The notes under the pieces are model-generated. The model did no database searches. It saw nothing but the letters and a program-made list of their open reading frames with translations, and was not told the DNA's origin. Shown piece by piece: positions 14,932 to 23,971 of a stretch of 39,951 bases of DNA; within the stretch, counting starts at the first letter, position 1; every line of letters starts with the position of its first letter. Made by a program: the position numbers and the translations under genes. The stretch spans positions 1-39,951 of the forward strand of contig JAHFQV010000029.1 in the NCBI GenBank assembly GCA_023259175.1, read 5' to 3'. This stretch comes from Oxalobacteraceae bacterium (GTDB taxonomy: Bacteria; Pseudomonadota; Gammaproteobacteria; Burkholderiales; Burkholderiaceae_D).

Positions 14932-16626
14932 CTAAGCTATTTGCTCTGTTTTCAATGTCGCTAACAAGGCATCCTCTGCCACTCTGGTAATCACACATTT
15001 TCCTAAAGGTTTGAGCAGAATAAATTTGATTTGCCCGTCTTCATTCTTCTTATCCACCTGCATCAGTTCTAACCACTGAGCTTCGCCCAAATGCGGCGGC
15101 ACAATAGGCAAACCCGCCCGAGCGACTAATTGTCTAAGTCGTGTTTTCGTCACAAAATCGATATACCCGAGGCGATAAGAAAGCTCCGCCGCCATCACCA
15201 TACCACAACCCACCGCTTCGCCATGCAGCCAGTTTCCGTAACCCATGCCAGCTTCGATTGCGTGGCCAAAAGTATGACCGAAATTAAGTGTCGCCCGTAA
15301 TCCTGCTTCGCGCTCGTCTTCTGCCACAACCTTGGCTTTGATCTCACAAGAGCGTAACACAGCGTAAGTCAAGGCTTGTTCATCGCGCGCCCGCAGTGCA
15401 TCCATATTCGCTTCTAACCAGCTAAAAAACGCGGTATCCGCAATCGCGCCATGCTTGATAATTTCCGCCAAACCGGCAGACAATTCACGCTCAGGCAAAG
15501 TATTTAAGGTCGCGGTATCGGCTAACACCGCTTGCGGTTGATAGAACGCGCCTATCATATTCTTGCCTAGCGGATGGTTAATGCCCGTCTTGCCGCCGAC
15601 GGAGGAATCGACTTGCGCTAACAGGGTCGTCGGTATCTGCACAAAAGGGATGCCCCGCATATAGGCAGAAGCAGCAAACCCCGTCATATCACCGATAACA
15701 CCACCGCCCAGTGCAATCAAAGTCGTTTTGCGATCACATTTTTTTTCCAGCAGCGCATCGAAAATCAACATCAAGTTTTCCCATGTTTTTGCCGCTTCGC
15801 CATCGGGCAAAATAACATGATCGATCTGCTTTCCTATCGCATGCAGACTATCGCTCAAAGTTTGTAAATATAGCGGCGCCACCACCGTATTGGTAATGAT
15901 GACGACCCGACTACCGACAATCTGCGAGCGTAAAACCGCGTGGTTTTGTAGCAGTGAGGAAGCGATCAAAATGGGATAGCTGCGCTCCCCCAAATCGACA
16001 TGCAAGGTGCGCACGGCGGGCATCAATTGATCCATACTATTTTTTTCTTGGGGAAGCGTCAGCTGCACGTCGGCACAACTGGCTTTGATTTGAGTATCCT
16101 CACCCGAAGTCTTGAGACTCAAGGGAAGTTTTTCGACAATACTACCCACCAGGGTTTGTAATTGCGGTTGTCCGGTTTCGATGATCATGTGCGCGACCTC
16201 ACGATACAGTGGGTCACGCTGCGCTTCGAGTTCTTCTAGCTTTTTTTTGGGATCGGCAGTTCGGAGCAAAGGCCGCTTTTTATCGTGACGGGTGCGATGC
16301 AAGATACTATGGATACCCGCTTTGAGATACACCACCGTACCACTTTCTTGGAGTAGGCGACGACTTTCGGCATTCAGTATTGCACCACCACCCGTTGCCA
16401 GAACGATGTCTTGCTGCTGACAAAGTTCACGTATGACATCGGCCTCGCGCTGGCGAAAGCTGGCCTCACCTTCGATATCAAAAATCACCGAGATCGCCAC
16501 ACCAGTACGCGCTTCGATCTCATGATCCGAATCAATAAATCGCTTATTGAGTTTCTTCGCCAGGGCTCTGCCAACCGTAGTCTTGCCAGAGCCCATCAGG
16601 CCAACCAAAAAAATATTACTTGTCAC
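14932..16626 (-). CDS. aroKB: Bifunctional shikimate kinase/3-dehydroquinate synthase (in-frame fusion)
   Basis: The 564-residue reading frame joins two normally separate shikimate-pathway enzymes. Residues 1 to about 175 are shikimate kinase (Walker [18 protein letters not shown], the GEASFRQRE segment and ATGGGAI). Residues 198-564 are a complete 367-residue dehydroquinate synthase ([59 protein letters not shown]). The linker of about 20 residues has no domain. The frames join through seven A at 16040-16046, directly before an ATG that would be a normal aroB start. In most Betaproteobacteria aroK and aroB are adjacent but separate, so the fusion is either real, conditional (slippage) or a one-base sequence error. 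A natural AroKB fusion is known in Thermotoga. Confidence 0.9.
   Translation of the reverse strand: MTSNIFLVGLMGSGKTTVGRALAKKLNKRFIDSDHEIEARTGVAISVIFDIEGEASFRQREADVIRELCQQQDIVLATGGGAILNAESRRLLQESGTVVYLKAGIHSILHRTRHDKKRPLLRTADPKKKLEELEAQRDPLYREVAHMIIETGQPQLQTLVGSIVEKLPLSLKTSGEDTQIKASCADVQLTLPQEKNSMDQLMPAVRTLHVDLGERSYPILIASSLLQNHAVLRSQIVGSRVVIITNTVVAPLYLQTLSDSLHAIGKQIDHVILPDGEAAKTWENLMLIFDALLEKKCDRKTTLIALGGGVIGDMTGFAASAYMRGIPFVQIPTTLLAQVDSSVGGKTGINHPLGKNMIGAFYQPQAVLADTATLNTLPERELSAGLAEIIKHGAIADTAFFSWLEANMDALRARDEQALTYAVLRSCEIKAKVVAEDEREAGLRATLNFGHTFGHAIEAGMGYGNWLHGEAVGCGMVMAAELSYRLGYIDFVTKTRLRQLVARAGLPIVPPHLGEAQWLELMQVDKKNEDGQIKFILLKPLGKCVITRVAEDALLATLKTEQIA
16033..16046 (-). other. A7 slippery junction with hidden UAG and aroB AUG
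   Basis: On the minus strand the codons are GAA AAA AAT AGT ATG. The overlapping heptamer A AAA AAT fits the X XXY YYZ pattern for -1 slippage. A -1 slip, or one extra A in the transcript, reads AAA AAA TAG and stops (stop at 16037-16039). The aroB-like ATG (16033-16035) begins one base after that stop. Confidence 0.7.
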
Positions 16627-16659
16627 GCCATTGCCTTATCAACTTCAATTAAAGAGAGT

Positions 16660-18786
16660 TTAACTACAATTTGCTCCGCCTTTGAAGTTATCTTTGATGT
16701 TGAATGTTGCGGTTGCAGAAGCACCTAAGCTGTCAATAACCGTAAGCGTAATCACATAGGAGCCACCCAATATTGTCGTACCGGACGAGTCTTTCACAAC
16801 GACACAGCGATCACCTTTAGAGCCTAATCCAACCGTTAATGTCGATCCGGTTACCGTCACCGACGATAAGACGAGATCGCTAGTAAAGGCACGATAAGGT
16901 GCTGTGCCACCATAAATTGCAAGGTCTATGGACGCGTTACTATCTTCACCTATCGTCATAACTGCTGGAGAAATACGCAGTGTTGAGTTAGCGGCTGTTG
17001 CGGTCACGTTAATAGTCTTAATTTGGCCTTGCGCATCTTGCACACTGACCGGCGTGACACCGACATTTAGGAGTTTGGCGGTAAATGTTGCTCCCGATTG
17101 TGTGACTGTCGTAATACTTGGGTTATTGTTATTGATCGTAAAGGGCGCGGTTCCACCAGTTATTTTGAAGCTCAGGGTATCGCCCACTGCACCTGTCGAA
17201 TCCCCTGGAAGCACATCTACCGGTGTTTGCGCTACAGCTGTAATCGTCACGGCAACAGTCACACTCGTACCAAGCACATCACGGATCACGACTTGCGCAT
17301 TACCCGCATTTCCGCCAGTAATGGCGTAGGACGAACCGGCCGCTGATACGGTCACGATGGAAGTATTGCTGCTTGTGACCGTGTAAGGTGAAGTACCACC
17401 GCCTATTGTGTAAGCGGCAGTGGTGCCTGTAATCAAGGTCACAGCGGCAGGTGAAGTTGTGAAGAGAGGTATTACCGCACCAGCACTGACCGTTACGTTG
17501 ATCGTTATGCTTGCTCCAGCCGCATCTTTCACGGTGATCTTTGCACTACCTAACTTGAGCCCGTTGATGGTTAAACTCGCTGCGCTAATACTTGCAGTGC
17601 TCACACTCGCATCACTGGTGGAAACCGTATAAGGTGCCAAACCACCGCCCACAGTAAAACTCGGACTCGTGCTTGGAGCGACGATTATGTCACTGGCTGC
17701 AGTTGTAAATAGAGCGACCGGGACAGTACCGCTCACAGTCACAGTAATGGTCAAGCTGCCATTCGTAGCGTCATGGACGACCACACTCGATGTGCCGCTG
17801 CCTACGCCGACGATGGTCAGATCGTTACCTACGATCGTTGCTGTCGCAACAGAATTATTACTACTCCCGACACTGTAGACCGGAATTCCACCGCCGACTT
17901 TATAGGTATTGCTGCCACCTGGGGTGAGATTGACGGCGGCAGCTGCAGTGGAAAATAGTGCGTCATTGGTTCCGACGACAACATTTACATTAACCAGCGC
18001 ACCGGAATTATCCTTTACTGTGACTATCGCATTTCCACCCGCCCGACCTGTAATCACGAAGTCTTTATTGCTAGACTGTCCTACGCTGGCTACGGCATTA
18101 TTACTGCTGGAGACAGTATAGATTTGACTCCCGCCCCCTATCGAATAAACAGCCGAACTTGTACCAATAGAAATGGTGACTGAACTTGGCGCGGTACTAA
18201 ACAGTGCGATGCCAGAACCAATGGTCAAGTCTGATTTCTTACTTGCGCCTAAAGAGTCTGTCATGACTATCGTTGTCACACCCGCGGACAAACCAGTGAT
18301 ATAAAAATCGGAGCCGTTTTGGGTGACTCTCGCCACTTGTTGATTTCCGCTGACGACGCTGTACACCGTACTACCGCCCCCCATTTTGTAGGTTGACGAT
18401 ACCGCACCGATATCCATAGTAATTTTATCTGGCGCATTTGTGTAAAAATCGACACCAGTTCCGACGGTGACTGCAATTTTGACCTTGCTGCCAGCTGCGT
18501 CAAGAACCACCACCTCGCTTTTCCCACCCGCATTTCCACTAATGGTGAGTGTCTTCCCGCTCACACTCGCGCTCGCCGCACCGTTGCTGGACGTAGCGGA
18601 ATATCCTGGCACTCCGCCACCTACGTTAAAGGTGAGCGAAGAACCTGGAGCCACAGTAACAGCATCGGATGCCGAGGTAAATAAGGCAACGCCATTGGTA
18701 TTTCCCGCTGAGCCACCACCTCCACCGCAAGCCGACATTAAAGCGAGCACCGTCAAAGCGGTTAAAGCACGGATAAACTTCGTCAT
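16660..18786 (-). CDS. Tandem-repeat (Ig-like) surface or periplasmic lipoprotein, unknown function
   Basis: The 708-residue protein starts with a lipoprotein signal (MTKFIRALTALTVLALMSAC, lipidated Cys 20) and a Gly-rich tether. The rest is about eight repeats of roughly 80 residues. Each has the pattern LF(T/S)TA...V..G.S..Y.(I/V)GGG...Y.V.SSN, then I.G..(A/S)G...V.V.D..G....I.VTV, consistent with beta-sandwich Ig-like domains. The last repeat is divergent and holds the only other two Cys, one at the very C-terminus, so a disulfide is possible. The ATG at 18786 has AGGTG upstream. It lies between pilQ and aroKB, an unusual insertion, on the same strand with gaps of 90 and 33 bp. A role in adhesion or pilus function is only a guess. 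Confidence 0.85.
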   Translation of the reverse strand: MTKFIRALTALTVLALMSACGGGGGSAGNTNGVALFTSASDAVTVAPGSSLTFNVGGGVPGYSATSSNGAASASVSGKTLTISGNAGGKSEVVVLDAAGSKVKIAVTVGTGVDFYTNAPDKITMDIGAVSSTYKMGGGSTVYSVVSGNQQVARVTQNGSDFYITGLSAGVTTIVMTDSLGASKKSDLTIGSGIALFSTAPSSVTISIGTSSAVYSIGGGSQIYTVSSSNNAVASVGQSSNKDFVITGRAGGNAIVTVKDNSGALVNVNVVVGTNDALFSTAAAAVNLTPGGSNTYKVGGGIPVYSVGSSNNSVATATIVGNDLTIVGVGSGTSSVVVHDATNGSLTITVTVSGTVPVALFTTAASDIIVAPSTSPSFTVGGGLAPYTVSTSDASVSTASISAASLTINGLKLGSAKITVKDAAGASITINVTVSAGAVIPLFTTSPAAVTLITGTTAAYTIGGGTSPYTVTSSNTSIVTVSAAGSSYAITGGNAGNAQVVIRDVLGTSVTVAVTITAVAQTPVDVLPGDSTGAVGDTLSFKITGGTAPFTINNNNPSITTVTQSGATFTAKLLNVGVTPVSVQDAQGQIKTINVTATAANSTLRISPAVMTIGEDSNASIDLAIYGGTAPYRAFTSDLVLSSVTVTGSTLTVGLGSKGDRCVVVKDSSGTTILGGSYVITLTVIDSLGASATATFNIKDNFKGGANCS

Positions 18787-18861
18787 GTAACACCTATTCA
18801 AATAAAAAAACATGTAGATCCCGACCAATAAAAATCGAGCAACAAATCATTCCTAACGCTT

Positions 18862-18881
18862 AATGAGGACTCGACCTCATT
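18862..18881 (-). promoter_or_regulatory. Hairpin spanning the pilQ stop codon
   Basis: AATGAGG (18862-18868) pairs perfectly with CCTCATT (18875-18881) across a 6-nt loop, with the pilQ TGA inside the stem. No T-tract follows on the minus strand, so it is not a classical terminator; it could protect the mRNA end or attenuate readthrough. Confidence 0.45.
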
Positions 18882-21045
18882 GATTCGCAAAACTTCCCGT
18901 CAATTGTACTTTAGGTGTAATGAAAATCAACAATTCAGTCTTGTTATTTGTTTTCCCAGTAGTCTTAAACAAATTTCCAAATAAAGGCAAATCCCCTAAG
19001 AACGGCACCTTGGTCACATCATTACGCTCCTCTTGGGTGTAGATACCGCCTAGAACAACGGTACCTCCGTTTTCGACCAGCACATTGGTTTTAACTTGTT
19101 TCGTATTAATAACTGGACCACCGCGAGTCTCTTCGCCCTTACTGTCTTTATGTACATCCACATTGAGAATAACGGTACCGTCGGGCGTGATCTGTGGAGT
19201 GACGTCAAGACTGAGTACCGCGTGCTTAAACATGATTGAAGTTGATCCATTAAGAGTTGCCACCTGGTAGGGGATTTCCTGACCTTGCTCAATATGCGCG
19301 GGCATTTGGTCAGCAGTGACCACTCGTGGGCTAGAAATTATTTTCCCTTCACCATCCGCTTCCAACGCTGAAATCTCTAAGTTCAACATCCGGTTTGCGG
19401 CGGCAGAAAATAAGCTAATCGCCATGCTTCCCGCATCCAAACCACCAATACCCGCTGCAGGCAAGTTCACAAATTGGGTATTAGGGATAAAGCTTTTTTC
19501 GGTAATCTTTGCTTGCCCAGTCTGTTCGCCCAGTCCCAAATAATTTCCAGTCACTGCCACACGTTGATTTCCAGAAACTTGATAACCGACATCACCGCCA
19601 CGCAAACCCCTAAAGTCAGCAAAACCCAACTTCGCGCCAAGATTTTTACTAAATTTATTATCAGCTTCAACAATCCTAGCTTCAATAACAACCTGCTTGG
19701 TGGCAATATCCGTGTTCTGTATCATGCGTCTCACTTCATCCACTCTAGATGCGATGTCGGTCACGATTAATTGATTGGTACGGGGCTCGACCAGAATACT
19801 GCCACGTTTGGTCAATAGGCGACTTTGCGAGTCCCCTTCGGTTACAAAAAGTTTTTGAAATACTTCGGCTTTTTGATACTTCAACTGAAAATATTCCGTG
19901 CGTAAAGGTTCAAGCTCGGCAATCGCGGCTCGCTGTTCTAACTCGGCACGCTCTTTTCCCAATAACTCATCTTTCGGCCCTATCATAATGACACTGCCAT
20001 TCTTACGCATATCCAAATTTCGCATTTGCATCACAATCTCGAGCGCCTGATCCCAAGGTGTCTCGACCAAGCGTAAAGTCACATTGCCTACCACTGTGTC
20101 GCTCACGATGATATTGACACTACCTTGTTCCGCGATCAACTGCAGTACAGACCGCACATCAATATTTTGAAAATCCATTGAGAAGCGCTCCCCTTTATAC
20201 CCTTGTGTGCCTTGGGTTAATTTATTCGGGTCTTCTTTGATTGGTTTTACTTCAACTACGATTTGGCTATCACTTTGGTAAATGCTGTGCTCCCAAATCC
20301 CTTTCGATTCGATCACCATTCTCACGTTATCGCCACGACGCTCAGTACTCACCTTTTGGATCGGCGAGCCAAAATCGGAGACATCTTGATTGCGTCGTAA
20401 AATCTCCGGTAGTCCAACATGGGAAAATTCAATGACGATGTTTTGGCCTTGCAAGGTCGGATTAAATGCGACTTGATTGTTTGGCAGGTCGATGACGACC
20501 TTGCCCTCACCGGCAGTACCGCGCCTAAAATCGATATCCTTTAAATTCTGGCGCGGTAAGGAACTTGCAACTGGCTTAATTGAAGCTGGCACCCCAACAG
20601 AATTGACTGCAGTCGCAATACCACCCGACCCATCTATCGTCACTATCAGCAAATTTCCTTCGATAAAACTCGCATAATTAAGTGTGCGGTTTAAGTTAAA
20701 AACCAAGCGCGAACGCCCAGGCACCTCGACCACATTTAAACTACGCAATTCGCCTAAGCCAATATCAAGCGAATTTTTTCCAATTGAATTATTGGTGTTT
20801 GCGAAATCCATAGAAATTCGCGCTGGACTCGCAATCGAAAACGAAGGGGGGATTTTTTCCAAGGCTTCTTTAAATGCAATCTTGACGACGACGTTTGCGC
20901 CTTGCTGATTCGCCGTAATGCTTTCTATCGTATTAGGGCTTTGCGCAAATACCTGTTGACTCAGTTGACTCAAAAAGAGCAAACCCAAAAGAAGATACTT
21001 CATGCGCGTGGCGCTCCTTAAACTTTTTAAAATTGATGCTCTCAT
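18877..21045 (-). CDS. pilQ: Type IV pilus secretin PilQ
   Basis: The 722-residue outer-membrane secretin forms the gated channel for the type IV pilus. The signal peptide ends near residue 34 (QQVFAQ). Two AMIN-type domains follow (about residues 40-130 and 165-250), which bind peptidoglycan in homologues. Next come an STN/N0 domain (FSMDFQNIDVRSVLQLIAEQGSVNIIVSD), an N1 domain, and the C-terminal secretin domain (VVIEARIVEADNKFSKNLGAKLGF to PFLGDLPLFGNLFKTTGK and ELLIFITPK). I chose the ATG at 21045 because it overlaps the pilP stop (ATGA) and has a GAGG upstream. Confidence 0.97.
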   Translation of the reverse strand: MRASILKSLRSATRMKYLLLGLLFLSQLSQQVFAQSPNTIESITANQQGANVVVKIAFKEALEKIPPSFSIASPARISMDFANTNNSIGKNSLDIGLGELRSLNVVEVPGRSRLVFNLNRTLNYASFIEGNLLIVTIDGSGGIATAVNSVGVPASIKPVASSLPRQNLKDIDFRRGTAGEGKVVIDLPNNQVAFNPTLQGQNIVIEFSHVGLPEILRRNQDVSDFGSPIQKVSTERRGDNVRMVIESKGIWEHSIYQSDSQIVVEVKPIKEDPNKLTQGTQGYKGERFSMDFQNIDVRSVLQLIAEQGSVNIIVSDTVVGNVTLRLVETPWDQALEIVMQMRNLDMRKNGSVIMIGPKDELLGKERAELEQRAAIAELEPLRTEYFQLKYQKAEVFQKLFVTEGDSQSRLLTKRGSILVEPRTNQLIVTDIASRVDEVRRMIQNTDIATKQVVIEARIVEADNKFSKNLGAKLGFADFRGLRGGDVGYQVSGNQRVAVTGNYLGLGEQTGQAKITEKSFIPNTQFVNLPAAGIGGLDAGSMAISLFSAAANRMLNLEISALEADGEGKIISSPRVVTADQMPAHIEQGQEIPYQVATLNGSTSIMFKHAVLSLDVTPQITPDGTVILNVDVHKDSKGEETRGGPVINTKQVKTNVLVENGGTVVLGGIYTQEERNDVTKVPFLGDLPLFGNLFKTTGKTNNKTELLIFITPKVQLTGSFANQ

Positions 21046-21575
21046 TTTTTCGCCTCTTGCAATTCTAAGCTTGCTTTCCGTTCTGTCCATTCGCCATTAG
21101 TGTCTTGCACGACCTCTACAAAATCCATTCGCTCTTGACTCACGCTAGAAATTTTTCCGTAATTCTGACCAAGGTAATTACCCACCTTCGCCTGATAAAT
21201 CAGCTTTCCAACTTGTACCAATCCAATTAAATTTTTCCGATTATCGAAAGTGCCTACCATCTTCATTTCATCAAGAGGAAATGCTTCCAATACTTCGCGC
21301 GGCCGATCAAAATCGGGCTTTAATCCATTATCGTTTTGCGCCTTCAAACGTGCAAACACCACCGAAAGCTTCATAGGGTCAAAAGGATCGCTCAGGTCAC
21401 CACCTTGAAACGCAACAGGTACAAACACTTTTGGGGCTGCAAGCGCTTGCACCCGCACCGGTGTCTCCTTTTTGACTTGCGCCATCCAAGCGTTAAGCTC
21501 GACCTCTTCATTGTTCGAGCAGGCCATTAAGCTCACTGACGAAACTATCAGCAATAAAAGAGAATGAAGTCTCAT
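21042..21575 (-). CDS. pilP: Type IV pilus assembly lipoprotein PilP
   Basis: The 177-residue lipoprotein has signal LLLIVSSVSLMAC and lipidated Cys 19, followed by a disordered linker. The C-terminal beta-sandwich domain has the family pattern FDRPREVLEAFPLDEMKMVGTF....GLVQVGKLIYQAKVGNYLGQNYGKI. PilP anchors in the inner membrane, joins PilN and PilO, and contacts the secretin PilQ. Start and stop both overlap neighbours by 4 bp within the same sequence, AAAAAATGAGA. Confidence 0.95.
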   Translation of the reverse strand: MRLHSLLLLIVSSVSLMACSNNEEVELNAWMAQVKKETPVRVQALAAPKVFVPVAFQGGDLSDPFDPMKLSVVFARLKAQNDNGLKPDFDRPREVLEAFPLDEMKMVGTFDNRKNLIGLVQVGKLIYQAKVGNYLGQNYGKISSVSQERMDFVEVVQDTNGEWTERKASLELQEAKK

Positions 21576-22237
21576 TTTTTCCCATCCTTATTCTTTTTCT
21601 TCTCTGCCGCCTGTAAGGCGATTTCTTCTTGGTCAAGGTAGCGGTAAGTCTTGGCCACTCCCACTAATGAGATGCCGGGCTTCTTCGCATCCTTACTCAC
21701 TGTAAGTGTGAGATTGTTCAGAGTCACAATGCGAGGCATTTTTGCGATCTCACTGACAAATTTCCCCATGTCCTGGTAGTTTGCAATGATCTGTAGCTCC
21801 ACCGGCAACTCAGCGTAATAATCTTTTACAGAAACAACACCAGGCTTAAATAATTCCAGCATTAATCCATGCCCATCCGCTGCACGATTGATGAAGGCAA
21901 GTAAATCGCCGTAGTCCGCTGTACTTGGCAATTGCCCTTCCATTTTTTTTACGTACTGCTGAACCAAGTCGTGTTGACGTTTCAATTCGTCAAGATTGAT
22001 CGACTTGATCATTTTATTTTTATAGATGTCCTTTAATTTCTGCTCTTCTTGTTGTCCTTTATCGATAGCAATGGTCTGATCATCCCAGTAAAAATACCAG
22101 CCCAAGCCACACACACCCAAGAAGAGTAGCAAGGCCGCCACCAAGCGAGGAAGTATGGGCCACAAGCCCGGGTGCACCCCGTTGATGTCTCGAAACTGGC
22201 TTCCTAGATCTTCAAACAAGTCATTTATATTTGCCAT
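21572..22237 (-). CDS. pilO: Type IV pilus assembly protein PilO
   Basis: The 221-residue bitopic inner-membrane protein has one membrane segment near residues 28-50 (PRLVAALLLFLGVCGLGWYFYW). A coiled-coil follows (KGQQEEQKLKDIYKNKMIKSINLDELKRQHDLVQQYVKKMEGQLP), then a ferredoxin-like periplasmic domain ending in the PilO pattern VELQIIANYQDMGKFVSEIAKMPRIVTLNNLTL. It pairs with PilN in the alignment subcomplex. The start follows pilN by 13 nt and the stop overlaps pilP. Confidence 0.96.
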   Translation of the reverse strand: MANINDLFEDLGSQFRDINGVHPGLWPILPRLVAALLLFLGVCGLGWYFYWDDQTIAIDKGQQEEQKLKDIYKNKMIKSINLDELKRQHDLVQQYVKKMEGQLPSTADYGDLLAFINRAADGHGLMLELFKPGVVSVKDYYAELPVELQIIANYQDMGKFVSEIAKMPRIVTLNNLTLTVSKDAKKPGISLVGVAKTYRYLDQEEIALQAAEKKKNKDGKK

Positions 22238-22250
22238 AAGCTTCTCTAAA

Positions 22251-22886
22251 TTATTTGACCGCTGCTGGCGGAGTTAGGGCTTGGTCTTTATTCGTATCGG
22301 CTTTTCCATTCTCGGTCTCCGCTTCAACTTCCCGCGGTCGTCGAATACCAACATCTAAATCAAATTCCATCGCTCGCCTACTTTCACGTCCGTGCTCCAG
22401 CAGAATCGCTTTAGACTGAACAATTTCTGCATGACTCATCCATATCGATGCATTCAATGCTTTGTTAAAATCACCCACAAGCTGGTGAGATTGCGCGTAG
22501 CCCTTGATGGCAATGTGCTGCCCTTCCTGCTTGATGACGGTCAGATAAAGTCCTTCCGGGGCGAGCCTGATCAACTCATTCATCATAAACACAGGCTGAT
22601 TTCGATCTGCTTGCAAATCTTCAACCGCTTGTTGACGCGCTTTAAGGGCATCGATTTCTTGCTTAAGCGCAGCAACATCTTTAATCTTCAAATCCAACTT
22701 CTCATTCTCATTTTTTAGTATGGTGTTACGACTTTCTTGCGCCGACACTTGCCAAGAAAAATACAGGCCGCCAACCACAATTACCCCCGCAGCCAAAACC
22801 GCGGACAACAACATCATAGAGAGGAATTGATTTTTGAGTTCTTTCCGACGCGCCTCGCGATGAGGCAAAAGATTAATTCTGATCAT
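22251..22886 (-). CDS. pilN: Type IV pilus assembly protein PilN
   Basis: The 211-residue protein begins with the PilM-binding motif INLLPHREARR, the hallmark of PilN. A membrane segment follows at about residues 25-45, then a coiled-coil (NTILKNENEKLDLKIKDVAALKQEIDALKARQQAVEDLQADRNQP) and a fimbrial-assembly ferredoxin-like domain (RLAPEGLYLTVIKQEGQHIAIKGYAQS). A charged, Glu/Lys-rich tail follows. The ATG overlaps the pilM stop by 4 bp. Confidence 0.96.
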   Translation of the reverse strand: MIRINLLPHREARRKELKNQFLSMMLLSAVLAAGVIVVGGLYFSWQVSAQESRNTILKNENEKLDLKIKDVAALKQEIDALKARQQAVEDLQADRNQPVFMMNELIRLAPEGLYLTVIKQEGQHIAIKGYAQSHQLVGDFNKALNASIWMSHAEIVQSKAILLEHGRESRRAMEFDLDVGIRRPREVEAETENGKADTNKDQALTPPAAVK

Positions 22887-23971
22887 ACGTCAAACCTCCG
22901 CATTGCTAAGCCGCAGGCAATCAAATAGGAAGGCGCGTCTGTTCGTAGGGACTTTTCATTGATATTCGAAGCCAAGTCCATACCTTTAAATGGGCTAATC
23001 ACGGAAGTGGATAGTTTTGTGCGTTCTGCGACCAGGTCCACCATATTGGGGAGCATTGCACAGCCGCCCGCGAGGAAAATTTGGTCGATGCGCGTAAACG
23101 GGGTCGAAGTAAAGAAAAATTGAATTGCGCGCGTGACTTCCAAGGCGGCGCTTTCGAGAAAGGGTTCAAGCAACTCCATTTCATAACTGTCTGGCAGTTC
23201 GCTCTGGCGTTTCTTGAGTTCGGCTTCATCAAATGACAAACCGTAGTTACGCACGATGTCTTGGGTCAATTGATTGCCGCCAAATTGTTGATCGCGCTCA
23301 TAGACCACTTCACCGTTGAGCATGATGGAGATATAGGTCACTTTCGCACCGATCTGAAACAGCGCATAAATTTGGTCTTGCCCGCCATTGGCTTGTTGTT
23401 CGATCAATCGTGCCACTGCGGCGCGGGCTGCGAAGGATTCGATGTCCATCACTTTTGCAGTTAAGCCAGCGGACTCGACCGCTGCGACTCGGTCTTCAAT
23501 TTTTTCTTTTTTTGATGCGGCTAGGAGCACATCTACATCTTCGCTGGAATTGGCCGCAGGGCCAATTACGCAAAAATCGATGCTGACCTCATCCATTGCA
23601 AAAGGAATGTACTGACTGGCTTCGGATTCGACTTGAAATTCCAACGCCTGCTCGTTCAAGCTTCCCGGCATTAACATTTTTTTGGTAATCACTGAAGAAG
23701 CCGGCATGGCGATGGCCACATTACGAGTGCCGCTTCCGCTGCGCTTTAAAACACGATTAATGGCATCGGTCACCTGCTCTAGGTTTTCGATGTTTCCATC
23801 GATGACTGCTCCCTTTGGCAAAGGTTCTGTCGCGCAGCGCTCGAGTTTAAAACCTTTCTCGCCTGAACGTGAGAGCTCCACCAGTTTAATGTCGGAAGTG
23901 CTGATATCCAAGCCTATCATGGGCGAATTCTTTTTTCCGAACAATGATGTAAGTTCTAAACCCAAGGACAT
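22883..23971 (-). CDS. pilM: Type IV pilus inner-membrane-associated ATPase PilM
   Basis: The 362-residue cytoplasmic actin-like protein recruits PilN. FtsA/PilM-type motifs are present: MIGLDISTSDIKLVELSR (phosphate 1), AIAMPASSVITKKMLMPGSL, FQIGAKVTYISIMLNGEVVYERDQQFGGNQLTQDI (phosphate 2) and IFLAGGCAMLPNMVD (adenosine). The start is ambiguous: the ATG at 23971 follows GAGGGG with no spacer, whereas a TTG two codons later (23965) would have ideal 6-nt spacing. It heads pilMNOPQ. A 367-bp gap separates it from divergent mrcA, the usual arrangement. Confidence 0.95.
   Translation of the reverse strand: MSLGLELTSLFGKKNSPMIGLDISTSDIKLVELSRSGEKGFKLERCATEPLPKGAVIDGNIENLEQVTDAINRVLKRSGSGTRNVAIAMPASSVITKKMLMPGSLNEQALEFQVESEASQYIPFAMDEVSIDFCVIGPAANSSEDVDVLLAASKKEKIEDRVAAVESAGLTAKVMDIESFAARAAVARLIEQQANGGQDQIYALFQIGAKVTYISIMLNGEVVYERDQQFGGNQLTQDIVRNYGLSFDEAELKKRQSELPDSYEMELLEPFLESAALEVTRAIQFFFTSTPFTRIDQIFLAGGCAMLPNMVDLVAERTKLSTSVISPFKGMDLASNINEKSLRTDAPSYLIACGLAMRRFDV

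Noticed and set aside
17098-18790. Several open frames on the plus strand opposite the repeat lipoprotein
   Set aside because: They mirror the repeat codons on the other strand, lack a Shine-Dalgarno and show no recognisable protein pattern; the low-complexity Val/Thr/Ser coding on the minus strand explains them.
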